Source of the DNA: Streptococcus cuniculi
GTDB lineage: Bacteria; Bacillota; Bacilli; Lactobacillales; Streptococcaceae
Reading direction: 5' to 3'
Assembly: GCF_004570575.1 (NCBI RefSeq)
Contig: NZ_SPPD01000012.1
Coordinates: 1 to 64,000 of the forward strand
Length of the DNA stretch: 64,000 bases
Within the stretch, counting starts at the first letter, position 1; each line of letters opens with the position of its first letter. Both the position numbers and the translations under genes were made by a program. The notes beneath the pieces are model-generated. The model did not search any database, was not told the DNA's origin, and saw nothing but the letters and a program-made list of their open reading frames with translations. This document shows, in pieces, positions 34,204 to 42,192 of the stretch.

Positions 34204-34630
34204 TGTGACCTCCTTTATAAAATCGTGTTTGAATGTAGCATTCGTGGCTACAATATTTTCTTTTTGGATTGGCATAGGACAAAAAAGACCTGCCACAGTT
34301 CTGACAAGTCAATTCATCATATGCAGTTTTGGTTTTGTCATGTTCTTCAGAATGAGTATTCCACCAAGTTTTGCGACAATAGTCAGAGCAGAATTTTTTA
34401 GGTCTACCCTTGGGATGATGTTTCAACAGCTGATGACATTGTTTGCAATACTTCCCGTTTCCTTCGTCAAACATCTGCTTCACAACATTTCCATAACCCT
34501 TTAACTCAGGAAATCGTCCGCAATATTTCTTGACAGCATTGTAAGACATATTCAGCGTAGTCGCAATCTTTCCATAGCTAAATCCTTCACTTCGCAGATT
34601 CCAAATCTGCCTACGTTGATTTTCGTCCAT
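34175..34630 (-). CDS. HTH / double zinc-finger phage protein
   Basis: 151 residues. N-terminal HTH (GFSYGKIATTLNMSYNAVKK), then two treble-clef-like cysteine groups: CKQCHQ...CSDYC and CQNCGRS...CSHEC. A DNA-binding role is likely. Overlaps the ParB-MTase start by 29 bases, so coupled to it. Confidence 0.65.
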   Translation of the reverse strand: MDENQRRQIWNLRSEGFSYGKIATTLNMSYNAVKKYCGRFPELKGYGNVVKQMFDEGNGKYCKQCHQLLKHHPKGRPKKFCSDYCRKTWWNTHSEEHDKTKTAYDELTCQNCGRSFLSYANPKRKYCSHECYIQTRFYKGGHNDQSTNYGD

Positions 34631-34917
34631 AGGTCTCTCTCCTTAATCTAAAATACTTGTTTTTTATGTTTTTCAGTCTATTTTTCGTTCAAAAACCACC
34701 CTTTTTGGTAATCCAAAGACGATAATACCCCAAGCTAAAAAGTAGTTATTTCAAGGTTTTACACCATTTTCTAATTCATGTGATGTACCCGTTAACGAAT
34801 TTTGCGAAATTACACGTTTGAGAGGGCGTCGGTCTTTGTGAGACAAGGGTTTAGAGATTTGATCCCCCCTACCCCCAAGGGTAGAAAAAGGGATACTTTT
34901 GTAACGAAACTCCAATA
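34631..34917. other. Noncoding gap beside HNH gene: possible packaging (cos-like) region
   Basis: 287 bases with no gene. A C-rich block (CCCCCCTACCCCCAAGGG) occurs at 34864-34881. In HNH-bearing cos phages a noncoding stretch between HNH and the terminase genes often holds the cos site; here the methyltransferase genes lie between. Location is suggestive only. Confidence 0.3.
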
Positions 34918-35283
34918 TTAAAACCGATAGCTATATTCCACATATCGGTCAGTCGTCTTGGTCTTTCTGTCATGACAAGATTTGCATAAAGATTGCCAAT
35001 TGGATTGATTCCAGAAGAGTTCTTGGTCTCCTCGGTGGGGAGTGATGTGGTCAACCACCGTTGCCTTGGTCAGTTTTCCTTTTCTTTGGCAATAGACACA
35101 CAGAGGATTGAGCTTTAAGTAACGAAGCCTTGCCTTGTTCCACCATGCATTGTAACCTTTAGCTTTGGTTGACTTGGCGTCAAACATGTGGTTAGTCTTG
35201 TGGTCATTACAGTATTTGTTTCCATAGGTCACAATGTTAGGGCAACCGTTCTGCTTACATGGGGTGCTTGGTCGACGTGGCAT
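34918..35283 (-). CDS. HNH endonuclease
   Basis: 121 residues from ATG 35283. Catalytic core CVYCQRKGKLTKATVVDHIT, then LCKSCHDRKT: two CxxC zinc pairs around the HNH motif. N-terminal PRRPSTPCKQNGCPN is typical of phage HNH proteins near terminase, which aid cos cleavage. Starts inside the metK stop region. Confidence 0.85.
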   Translation of the reverse strand: MPRRPSTPCKQNGCPNIVTYGNKYCNDHKTNHMFDAKSTKAKGYNAWWNKARLRYLKLNPLCVYCQRKGKLTKATVVDHITPHRGDQELFWNQSNWQSLCKSCHDRKTKTTDRYVEYSYRF

Positions 35284-35284
35284 C

Positions 35285-36322
35285 TTACTGCTCCAAAGGC
35301 AGGTAAGGCTTTGTAAAATGCCCAAGGCAAGTGGTTTTGGTGTAGTCCACGTCCAAAAGATTTAGCTCCTTGATGATGCATTGTGGGGTCAAGTCGTAGC
35401 GTTCACGAACCACCCACTCCAGTTGGTCAGCTGGGTAATCACTTGTCCCAAAGGTATTAACAAAAACACCAACTGGTTCCGCAACTCCAATCGCATAAGC
35501 CAACTGCACTTCACAACGTTTGGCATAACCCTCACGAACAAAGTCCTTGGCAATCTTCCGTGCCATGTAGGCAGCTGAACGGTCGACCTTAGAGGGATCC
35601 TTACCAGAGAAAGCTCCACCACCGTGGTGGGCAAAGCCACCGTAGGTATCTGCCACAATCTTACGACCAGTCACACCAGCGTCTGCATAAGAGCCACCAA
35701 GAACAAAGCGACCAGTTGGATTAACCAAAACCCTGAAGTCAAGGTTCTGACAATAGCATTGAGCAACCGACATCATGGCTTGGGTGACTATGCGTTTCAC
35801 TAATGCGAGGTCAACCTCTTCATCGTGTTGAATAGAAACGAGGAAGGTGTCGATACGCTTGTTTTTGTAATCGTAAGTGACTTGAGCCTTGGCATCTTTA
35901 CCCAAGGCAGGGTGACCAAGGTTGGCTAACTTTTCAAGAACACGAGTCGCCAACACATAAGGGAGTGGCAAGAACTCTGGTGTTTCATCGGTCGCATAAC
36001 CAAACATAATGCCTTGGTCACCAGCTCCACCAGCATTAACACCTTGTGCAATATCTGGACTTTGAACACCAAGAAGATTAGTTACCATCACATCCGTCAT
36101 GCCGTAAGGTTCCAGAACATTTTTTACGATTCCTTCTAAGTTAAATAAATGTTTGGTTGAGACTTCTCCTGCTACAATTACTTGGTTATCTTTGATAAGT
36201 GTCTCAACAGCCACCCGACTGTTCTTATCATGCTTGAGACATTCCGTCATAATCGCATCTGAGATTTGGTCACAGAGTTTGTCTGGATGTCCGCTTGAAA
36301 CTTGTTCACTGGTAAAAATCAT
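35285..36322 (-). CDS. metK: Phage-encoded S-adenosylmethionine synthetase
   Basis: 345 residues from ATG 36322 after GTGGAGGA; bacterial MetK is near 395, so this is a shortened form. Signatures: IFTSEQVSSGHPDKLCDQIS, GAGDQGIMFGYATDE (ATP-binding hexapeptide region) and GGGAFSGKDPSKVDRSAAYM (nonapeptide). Makes SAM from methionine and ATP. Its place in an operon with two DNA methyltransferases suggests it boosts methyl donor supply for phage DNA modification. Confidence 0.92.
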   Translation of the reverse strand: MIFTSEQVSSGHPDKLCDQISDAIMTECLKHDKNSRVAVETLIKDNQVIVAGEVSTKHLFNLEGIVKNVLEPYGMTDVMVTNLLGVQSPDIAQGVNAGGAGDQGIMFGYATDETPEFLPLPYVLATRVLEKLANLGHPALGKDAKAQVTYDYKNKRIDTFLVSIQHDEEVDLALVKRIVTQAMMSVAQCYCQNLDFRVLVNPTGRFVLGGSYADAGVTGRKIVADTYGGFAHHGGGAFSGKDPSKVDRSAAYMARKIAKDFVREGYAKRCEVQLAYAIGVAEPVGVFVNTFGTSDYPADQLEWVVRERYDLTPQCIIKELNLLDVDYTKTTCLGHFTKPYLPLEQ

Positions 36323-36336
36323 GTTTTCCTCCACGC

Positions 36337-36365
36337 AAAAAGCCCAACCCTTGTGGCTAGGCTTT
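36337..36365 (-). terminator. Terminator/attenuator between the DUF6900-like gene and metK
   Basis: AAAGCC...GGCTTTTTG hairpin on the minus strand overlapping the stop of the small gene. It isolates that gene from metK. No SAM-sensing fold was recognised. Confidence 0.6.
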
Positions 36366-36546
36366 AGTTTACTGATTGTTGGCCTGCTTCGTAGGCTCGC
36401 TCGAGTGCTCTTTTGATTCCCCAAACCGAAACATCATAGAAATCAAGGTTGTCACTCATGCGAGTTTCTAAAGTTTCAACCAAAAGTTCTTCTTGAGCAA
36501 TCGCTGTTCAAAGAGCATTGAGTTTTTCTTGTTGTCGTTTTGTCAT
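36364..36546 (-). pseudogene. DUF6900-like small protein with in-frame TGA
   Basis: From ATG 36546 (GAGGAGG site) the frame is MTKRQQEKLNAL, TGA at codon 13, then TAIAQEELLVETLETRMSDN and DFYDVSVWGIKRALERAY to the stop, 60 codons in all. The pattern (LETR, DVSVW, ALERAYEAG) fits the DUF6900 small phage proteins. One base change would restore it; a real nonsense mutation is the simplest reading. Confidence 0.7.
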
Positions 36547-36577
36547 TTTGATGACCTCCTCTTGTTTTTGTAGCTGT

Positions 36578-36606
36578 ATATTACCGTACAAGCGAAGGTA
36601 TATCCA
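36578..36606 (-). promoter_or_regulatory. Repeated phage promoter, copy 1
   Basis: Minus strand TGGATA (36606-36601), 17 bases, TAATAT (36583-36578), preceded by AATGAC. Drives the DUF6900-like gene. Confidence 0.65.
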
Positions 36607-36645
36607 GTCATTACTGGAAGATTTTTTATATTTTTCGACAGTTTA

Positions 36646-36654
36646 AGTATAGCA
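36646..36654 (-). promoter_or_regulatory. Extended -10 promoter at the head of the late operon
   Basis: Minus strand TGCTATACT; no good -35 hexamer 17 bases upstream (CTGTTT), where the 11-bp repeat array begins. This is the pattern of an activator-dependent promoter. Confidence 0.6.
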
Positions 36655-36673
36655 CAGTCTCAAAATAAAAACA

Positions 36674-36750
36674 GTTCGAATTTGGTATAAATTTGGTTCG
36701 AAAACAGTTCGAATTTAGTTCAATTTCGGTTCGAAATTAGTTCGAAAGAG
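36674..36750. repeat. Seven 11-bp tandem repeats (GTTCGAAATTN)
   Basis: Repeat starts at 36674, 36685, 36696, 36707, 36718, 36729 and 36740, all exactly 11 apart. Five units carry the palindrome TTCGAA; units 2 and 5 are degenerate. The last two units overlap the 3' end of the ArpU-like gene. Array ends at the -35 position of the late promoter. Confidence 0.85.
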
Positions 36751-37246
36751 GAATTTGAAACGCTGATTCATCTAAATCAATGTTCCTGCTCATCCAACCA
36801 TAACATTTCTTTAGTTGCTGATGTACCTTACGTTTACGGTAAGAGATTGTGGAACGACTAATCTCATAGTGACTAGAAATATCGTCCCAGCTCATCTCAT
36901 TGAAAATCAAGTCCTTCGCAAACTGCTTCAAGTCATCTGGTATAAGGTTAACCATACTTTCAAAGAACTCTAGTTCAGTCTTAAGAAAATGATAGCACGC
37001 CATCAAACTATCCCAATATTCCTTGTTTTCTTTCTCCAACTTTTCTCGGAAACTGAGTGCAATATTCTCTGAACGTGAATTGGTCTGAGAAGTTTTTACC
37101 CTCTCCATATCTGGTTTTTCATAAACCAATGACTGGATCACACTCTCCTCGCTGATTGGACGAAAGTTTAGCAGTTGATTTTCCACCAAGGAAAACTTCA
37201 ACTTCACATCGCTATAATTTTTCATCAAATACTCAATTCTATCCAT
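36737..37246 (-). CDS. ArpU-like late transcription activator (DUF1492 type)
   Basis: 169 residues, N-terminal helical part and a C-terminal sigma-like HTH (FNEMSWDDISSHYEISRSTI, then SYRKRKVHQQLKKCYGWM). This family controls packaging/lysis operons in Gram-positive phages. The gene ends inside the 11-bp repeat array preceding the metK-terminase-structure operon, a likely binding target. Confidence 0.7.
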   Translation of the reverse strand: MDRIEYLMKNYSDVKLKFSLVENQLLNFRPISEESVIQSLVYEKPDMERVKTSQTNSRSENIALSFREKLEKENKEYWDSLMACYHFLKTELEFFESMVNLIPDDLKQFAKDLIFNEMSWDDISSHYEISRSTISYRKRKVHQQLKKCYGWMSRNIDLDESAFQIPLSN

Positions 37247-38615
37247 CCCTTCCTCCTACTTGTGCTTTGACAGCTTCAATCAGCCGTGACTGTTGGGCAT
37301 CTTTGGTTTCCAGTGCTTTGAGGATTTCTTCGTCAATGGTGCCTTCCGTTACGATGTGCTGGATGACAACTGTCTCAGCTTGTTGTCCTTGTCGCCACAG
37401 ACGGGCATTGGTTTGTTGGTAAAGCTCTAAGGACCAAGTCAAACCGAACCAAACCAAATGGTGTCCGCCCTTTTGAAGGTTCAGTCCATGACCGGCACTT
37501 GCAGGGTGTAAGAGTCCAACAGAAATCTTCCCCTTGTTCCACTCACGAATATCCCCCTCAGTTTTAAGGGCTGTGCCCTTAACATTGAGCTTTGCCAAAC
37601 GCTCCTCGATACGCTGAAGGTCATGCTTGAACCAATAGGCAACCAGTACTGGCTCACCGTTGGCTGCTTCGATAATATCTTCAAGGGCATCCAGTTTCTG
37701 GTCATGAAGAGTCACCACTTGATTGTCATCTGAATAGACGGCACCATTTGCCATTTGTACCAGTTTGTTTGACAGACTAGCCGCATTGGCAGCCGTAACT
37801 TCTCTTTCTTCAAGGTCAGCCAAGATGTAGTCCTTTTTGAACTGGGTGTAGCTTGTTTTTTCCTTCTCCGTTAGTCGTACTAACTTCTTGGTTGAAATCA
37901 GCTCAGGCATCTCAAGATAATCCATTGCTTTCATGGAAATGGTAATGTCATCAATCTTGTCGTAAATCTGGTACTCCGCATAATCCATTGGGATATACTC
38001 ATAGACGACATTGCCGTTCCTACGACCTTCCTCAAAATATCGACTACGGTATTCTCCGATAAATCGACCTAGACGCTCACCACCATCAATGACTTTGAAC
38101 TCTGCGAACAAGTCCATCAGTCCATTGGAACTTGGTGTCCCAGTCAAGCCAACCACACGTTTCATGTAGGGACGCATGCCCATGAAAGCCTTGAAACGTT
38201 TAGACTGCCATGACTTGAAAGACGAGAGTTCATCAATGACTACCATATCCCACTTGAAATAGGGGCTGCACTGCTCCACCAACCAAGGGAGATTTTCACG
38301 GTTGACGATGTAAATATCCGCATCTTTCTCTAGAGCTGCTTTCCGTTGTTTTGGAGTGCCGACAATTTTCGAATACCGTAAGTGACGCAACTCTGCCCAT
38401 TGCTCAATCTCGTCACTCCATACCGTGTTTGCGACACGAAGGGGAGCGATGACCAATACCTTATGCACTTCATATCGGTCAAACATCAGCTCGTTAATGG
38501 CTGATAGAGTGGTGACAGTTTTTCCCATCCCCATGTCTAGGATGACTGCCGCATAAGGGGTTCTTATGATGAAGTCCTTAGTGACTTCTTGATACTCATG
38601 TAAACTCAATCTCAT
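37239..38615 (-). CDS. SNF2-family helicase (phage)
   Basis: 458 residues with SF2 motifs: I LDMGMGKTVTTLSA near residue 30, II MVVIDELSSFKSW near 125, III LTGTPSSNGLMDLF near 155, and C-terminal VI ARLWRQGQQAETVVIQHIVT. Phage SNF2 proteins of this length pair with VRR-NUC genes, as here (20-base overlap). Likely acts in replication or recombination. Confidence 0.88.
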   Translation of the reverse strand: MRLSLHEYQEVTKDFIIRTPYAAVILDMGMGKTVTTLSAINELMFDRYEVHKVLVIAPLRVANTVWSDEIEQWAELRHLRYSKIVGTPKQRKAALEKDADIYIVNRENLPWLVEQCSPYFKWDMVVIDELSSFKSWQSKRFKAFMGMRPYMKRVVGLTGTPSSNGLMDLFAEFKVIDGGERLGRFIGEYRSRYFEEGRRNGNVVYEYIPMDYAEYQIYDKIDDITISMKAMDYLEMPELISTKKLVRLTEKEKTSYTQFKKDYILADLEEREVTAANAASLSNKLVQMANGAVYSDDNQVVTLHDQKLDALEDIIEAANGEPVLVAYWFKHDLQRIEERLAKLNVKGTALKTEGDIREWNKGKISVGLLHPASAGHGLNLQKGGHHLVWFGLTWSLELYQQTNARLWRQGQQAETVVIQHIVTEGTIDEEILKALETKDAQQSRLIEAVKAQVGGRDG

Positions 38616-38877
38616 CTAACACTTCTCCAATCTTCTCAACACTATCTAGCACATGAACCTTAAAGCCTAAACTTTCAAACATCTTGTGCCTTGTCACTTG
38701 TAACAAGCGTGGCTTTCCGCCAGGGGCTTTTACTTCCACCAGACCAAACTTTCCGTTGGGGAAAAACACCAACCTATCCGGCACACCAGCGAAAGATGGC
38801 GATACCCACTTGGGACAAATTCCACCACGCTTTTTCACTTCACTTACCACCTTCTGCTCTACGAATCTTTCTCTCAT
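38596..38877 (-). CDS. VRR-NUC nuclease
   Basis: 93 residues from ATG 38877, which follows a GAAAGGA site. Active site is PDRLVF...GLVEVKAPG (PD-ExK type). VRR-NUC stand-alone phage enzymes are structure-selective nucleases that work with the SNF2 helicase encoded downstream. Confidence 0.85.
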   Translation of the reverse strand: MRERFVEQKVVSEVKKRGGICPKWVSPSFAGVPDRLVFFPNGKFGLVEVKAPGGKPRLLQVTRHKMFESLGFKVHVLDSVEKIGEVLDEIEFT

Positions 38878-39224
38878 AACCAATCCTTTCGTCAAAACAT
38901 CGCCAAGAGGAAAGTGCAATTCACGACAGTCAGTTACATTACTTTCCTATATCTCTTTTATCTTTTTTTATTTTTCTCTATATCTAAGTTATAGAAAAGA
39001 CCAACTAAACCTACACCTTGAAATCTCCTATAGTAACTTTTGTATGTGACCTTCTCAACCTGCACTTTTTAACCCCAGTGAAAGTCGTGATAGTTTTGCA
39101 TAAACGTTTTTCGTCACTAAAAACAGCAACTTTCAGCTACTCTGGTAATCACTCTGTGACTTAACTATCACGACATGCACTAACACCTCCTAATGCTAGA
39201 GGCAACTTACACTGATTTACACTG
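38878..39224. other. AT-rich noncoding gap with inverted repeats
   Basis: 347 bases without a gene. A 12-bp inverted repeat, GTCGTGATAGTT (39084-39095) and AACTATCACGAC (39163-39174), spans 91 bases; a third TCACGAC occurs near 38922. It lies between the primase-helicase and VRR-NUC genes, a position suiting a phage origin or operator. No tRNA or terminator seen. Confidence 0.45.
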
Positions 39225-41510
39225 TTAATCAAGGAAATCATCATCTAATTTCAACTGTAAACCTTTCACTATAACGCCTTTGTTTGTTCTTTTCTTGGTG
39301 AAACCAGCATTCGCAAGAGCTGTGTAAAAATCCGTCGTGCTGCGCGTGTACTCATTGATACCAGCACAATAAGCTCGATAAGCCGAGTAAAGTTTTCCTG
39401 ATTTCTCAGTTAATTGGTCGCCGATCTCACAACAATCACCAAGAAACTGTCCCATCCAATCATTAGCTTCTCGGTAGGCAGACACAGATTGAGCAACAAC
39501 CTTTGGCAGAGTTAACTTGAAATTGGCATTGATTGCTTTTTCTGCACCTTCAATAATCCATGACATAATTGCCTCGGATGCTTCATCGTAAAGGTAGTCC
39601 GCAAAATTTTTAATATCTGAACGCCCAGTGATTTTGGCATTAAAAGGAATAACAATCAGACGTCGCCAAATCCCATCATCGTTCGCACCTACTTTAGGTA
39701 GATGATTGGTGTAAAGAACCAGCGTGTGTGATGGTACAAAATGAAAAGGTGCCTTGTACTTCTTCTCTGCTAGGATTTCATCGGTTGAACAGAGTTGTTT
39801 CACCATCGAAGTGTTGAGTCTCATTCCCTCACTCATCTCAGAAGCGATGATGAGGCGTTTTCCTTTCAACTCAGCCATCTCAGGACTGACATTTCGTCGA
39901 ACACTCATAGTCAGAGCGTCAGCCGATAATTTTCCAGAATAGTTCCCAAGTACTCGAGCAATGGTATTCCAGAAGGTTGACTTTCCATTGGCTCCACTAC
40001 CATAAGCGATTATTAAATGTTCTTGATAGACCTTTCCAATAGCAGCCATACCCACCACCATCTGAACGTAGTCGATTAGTTCTTGATTACCACAAAAGAA
40101 AGTTGCTAGAGTCTCTAGCCACAAGCCTTTTCCTTTATCACTTGGTGAGGCTGTTGCCATCTTAGTGATATAGTCAGTCGAATCATGGTCTTTTACACCA
40201 GCTAAGCCTTGCGATAAGTTAATGGTGGCTTTAGGAGTATTGAGCAACATTTCATTGTTATCAAACTCAGACACACTCATACGAACCATATGCTTGGCTG
40301 TTTTGACAATAGCTGACATATTACGATAGTTTCGATACTTCATGACGAATTTATGGAAATCAAATGCTTTTTTATAGTCCTTAAAGGCTGATGATTGAAT
40401 TGGACTATCAATAGCTTTTTCGATAGCTTTAAGCCCTTTAAAAATCAGCTCCTCTGAAATACCTGTTTGGATGAGCCATTTTGTCTTATCCTCTAGGTTG
40501 GCATCTGCCACTGCTAGTTGCTCATCCAAGAAAACATGAACCTGTCGCATGGCCAATTGCTCATCCTCCACCCAGTGTTTCCCATTGAAAGCAAGATAGT
40601 CAGTCTCACGAGTAAAAGCAATTCGGTCTCCATATTCACGAGCTAGTAAACCTGCTTCACCAATATCGGTATAGTCATCAGGTCGCATGGCTTCTTGTTG
40701 ATAAGCATCAGGCGATACATACCCCTGTGACTGCTTAATCGTTTTGTTATAGAATCGAACGGCACTTCCCCAAATGGTATCAAGCTCTGCTTTCTCAAGA
40801 GGGGGAACACATTTTAGAGCTTGTTCATCAAATCCTTCTCTAGCTTCTCTTGTAACACCAAGACGTTTTAAAATCTTTGCGGCAAAGACTGACATGGTTG
40901 AATTGCGACTGCCTTCATTGATTGGCCCAGTAGGTGGTGTGTAGAAATCAACATCGAAGTCCTCTTCAGTATCTTGGGCAGTCGTGTCATCTCGTAAGTC
41001 ATCGTCGATGGTTAACCAAGAGTCATGCCATAGGACTTCTGCGTTAGGATTTCCAAAGAAAAACCGAGCCGCATCCTTGGCATTAGTGTCGAAGAAACTA
41101 TAGCGATTAACGAGTTCTTCTTTAAGTAATGTATAGGCATCCCTATCCATAACTTCATCAATTTGGAAGTAAATATGGAATTTAGGTCTAGCAGCCTTGT
41201 CCCCTTTTTGAACCATATGGTTTCGACTAGTCACCAAGGCAAAGTTGTAATCCGCAAAGATATCTTTAAGTAGCTCCTCTGTTACCCATTCATCGGACTT
41301 ATCTGTGTGGTCATTGTCTATATCCATGACCAGCACATCCGACTTGATGAAGTTGGCATTGGAGCGGGTGTTGTTTGTAAACAAACTGGCTACATGGTCA
41401 TACTGAGCAGTGGTTTGTAAGGTTGCTTTATCGGTAATCGTTACTTGATAAGGATAGACCGTAGTTGTTTGAACTCCAGTCTGTCCTGAATGAGATAGGG
41501 TAAATTGCAT
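39225..41510 (-). CDS. Phage primase-helicase (D5/P4 family)
   Basis: 761 residues. N-terminal archaeo-eukaryotic primase-like part (VLVMDIDNDHTDKSDEW, then RPKFHIYFQ), a middle domain, and a superfamily 3 helicase with Walker A AYGSGANGKSTFWNTIA near residue 500, motif B KRLIIASEMSEGMRL, and C motif LVLYTNHLPKVGANDDGIWR. Starts the phage replication fork. Its promoter region shares the two-part element with the plus-strand operon and the recombinase operon. Confidence 0.9.
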   Translation of the reverse strand: MQFTLSHSGQTGVQTTTVYPYQVTITDKATLQTTAQYDHVASLFTNNTRSNANFIKSDVLVMDIDNDHTDKSDEWVTEELLKDIFADYNFALVTSRNHMVQKGDKAARPKFHIYFQIDEVMDRDAYTLLKEELVNRYSFFDTNAKDAARFFFGNPNAEVLWHDSWLTIDDDLRDDTTAQDTEEDFDVDFYTPPTGPINEGSRNSTMSVFAAKILKRLGVTREAREGFDEQALKCVPPLEKAELDTIWGSAVRFYNKTIKQSQGYVSPDAYQQEAMRPDDYTDIGEAGLLAREYGDRIAFTRETDYLAFNGKHWVEDEQLAMRQVHVFLDEQLAVADANLEDKTKWLIQTGISEELIFKGLKAIEKAIDSPIQSSAFKDYKKAFDFHKFVMKYRNYRNMSAIVKTAKHMVRMSVSEFDNNEMLLNTPKATINLSQGLAGVKDHDSTDYITKMATASPSDKGKGLWLETLATFFCGNQELIDYVQMVVGMAAIGKVYQEHLIIAYGSGANGKSTFWNTIARVLGNYSGKLSADALTMSVRRNVSPEMAELKGKRLIIASEMSEGMRLNTSMVKQLCSTDEILAEKKYKAPFHFVPSHTLVLYTNHLPKVGANDDGIWRRLIVIPFNAKITGRSDIKNFADYLYDEASEAIMSWIIEGAEKAINANFKLTLPKVVAQSVSAYREANDWMGQFLGDCCEIGDQLTEKSGKLYSAYRAYCAGINEYTRSTTDFYTALANAGFTKKRTNKGVIVKGLQLKLDDDFLD

Positions 41511-41560
41511 AAATCATAGCCTCCATTTGGGAAAATAATCTGTGAAGGTTTCCCTTCCTA

Positions 41561-41592
41561 CCTACTAGGGGAAGAATGAAGACATTTAGTCC
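41561..41592 (-). promoter_or_regulatory. Two-part operator element upstream of the primase-helicase
   Basis: CCTACTAGG (41561-41569) and ATTTAGTCC (41584-41592), 14 bases apart, reading as GGACTAAAT then CCTAGTAGG in the minus-strand direction of the primase gene. Confidence 0.6.
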
Positions 41593-41681
41593 AAAAAGTT
41601 TCAAAAAAATTTTTTCTTCTATAAATAGCTATTGAGCGACCTCCCATCGCTCAATTTTTTTATGATTTTTTGAATCTGTTT

Positions 41682-41713
41682 AGACTAAAACGCAAAAAAG
41701 TCCCCCTAGTAGG
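41682..41713 (+). promoter_or_regulatory. Two-part operator element upstream of the plus-strand early operon
   Basis: AGACTAAAA (41682-41690), 14 bases, CCTAGTAGG (41705-41713). This is the same element in opposite orientation to the copy at 41561-41592. The 248-base divergent region holds nothing else recognised. Confidence 0.6.
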
Positions 41714-41758
41714 TGTAAGGGAAAGAATAACCCAAACAAACCTAAAGGAGGACTTTCT

Positions 41759-41872
41759 ATGAAAAACACCATGAATCGTCAAGAACAAGAAGACTTGACA
41801 GACACACTCATCGCTATCAGCGTTATCGCTAGGCTCTTAGCTCGTAAATTAAAAAAGGAGGAAACAAAATGA
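41759..41872 (+). CDS. Small phage protein, first gene of the plus-strand operon
   Basis: 37 residues (MKNTMNRQEQEDLTDTLIAI onward, ending KKEETK) with an AAAGGAGG site just upstream. The stop overlaps the next ATG. No family; common short leader gene in this phage type. Confidence 0.6.
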   Translation: MKNTMNRQEQEDLTDTLIAISVIARLLARKLKKEETK

Positions 41873-42192
41873 GTCAACACAAACAACTACTTGAACTGAT
41901 TACCGAGATGGAAGGCACAGCTAAATACTACCTTCGCTTGGTAGACGAGTTCAAGAAACTCCTCTCTACCGAGGAAAAAACTGGAGCAACTTCGGAAGAA
42001 CCAAAATCTGAACAACAAAAGGAACTCAAACTAGAAGATATCCGTGCAGTCCTTGCGACCAAAGCTAAAGATGGCTATAAAAATGAGGTCCGTGCTCTTC
42101 TAAACAAATATGGGGCAGAATCCCTATCAGCCTTAGCTACTGAACACTACGTAGCGGTTCTTGAAGAAGCTGGAGGAATTGGAAATGCCTAG
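41869..42192 (+). CDS. Hypothetical early phage protein
   Basis: 107 residues: coiled N-terminal part (HKQLLELITEMEGTAKYYLR), charged linker, and a C-terminal segment (LEDIRAVLATKAKDGYKNEV, then LLNKYGAESLSAL) also seen in phage proteins of unknown role next to DUF2800 genes. ATGA-coupled upstream, overlaps the DUF2800 gene downstream. Confidence 0.7.
   Translation: MSQHKQLLELITEMEGTAKYYLRLVDEFKKLLSTEEKTGATSEEPKSEQQKELKLEDIRAVLATKAKDGYKNEVRALLNKYGAESLSALATEHYVAVLEEAGGIGNA

Noticed and set aside
36322..36365. Possible SAM-III (SMK box) riboswitch before metK
   Set aside because: The hairpin looks like a plain terminator; I could not find the anti-Shine-Dalgarno pairing expected for that riboswitch.
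36674..36750. CRISPR-like repeat array
   Set aside because: The 11-bp units are contiguous with no spacers; these are tandem binding-site repeats.
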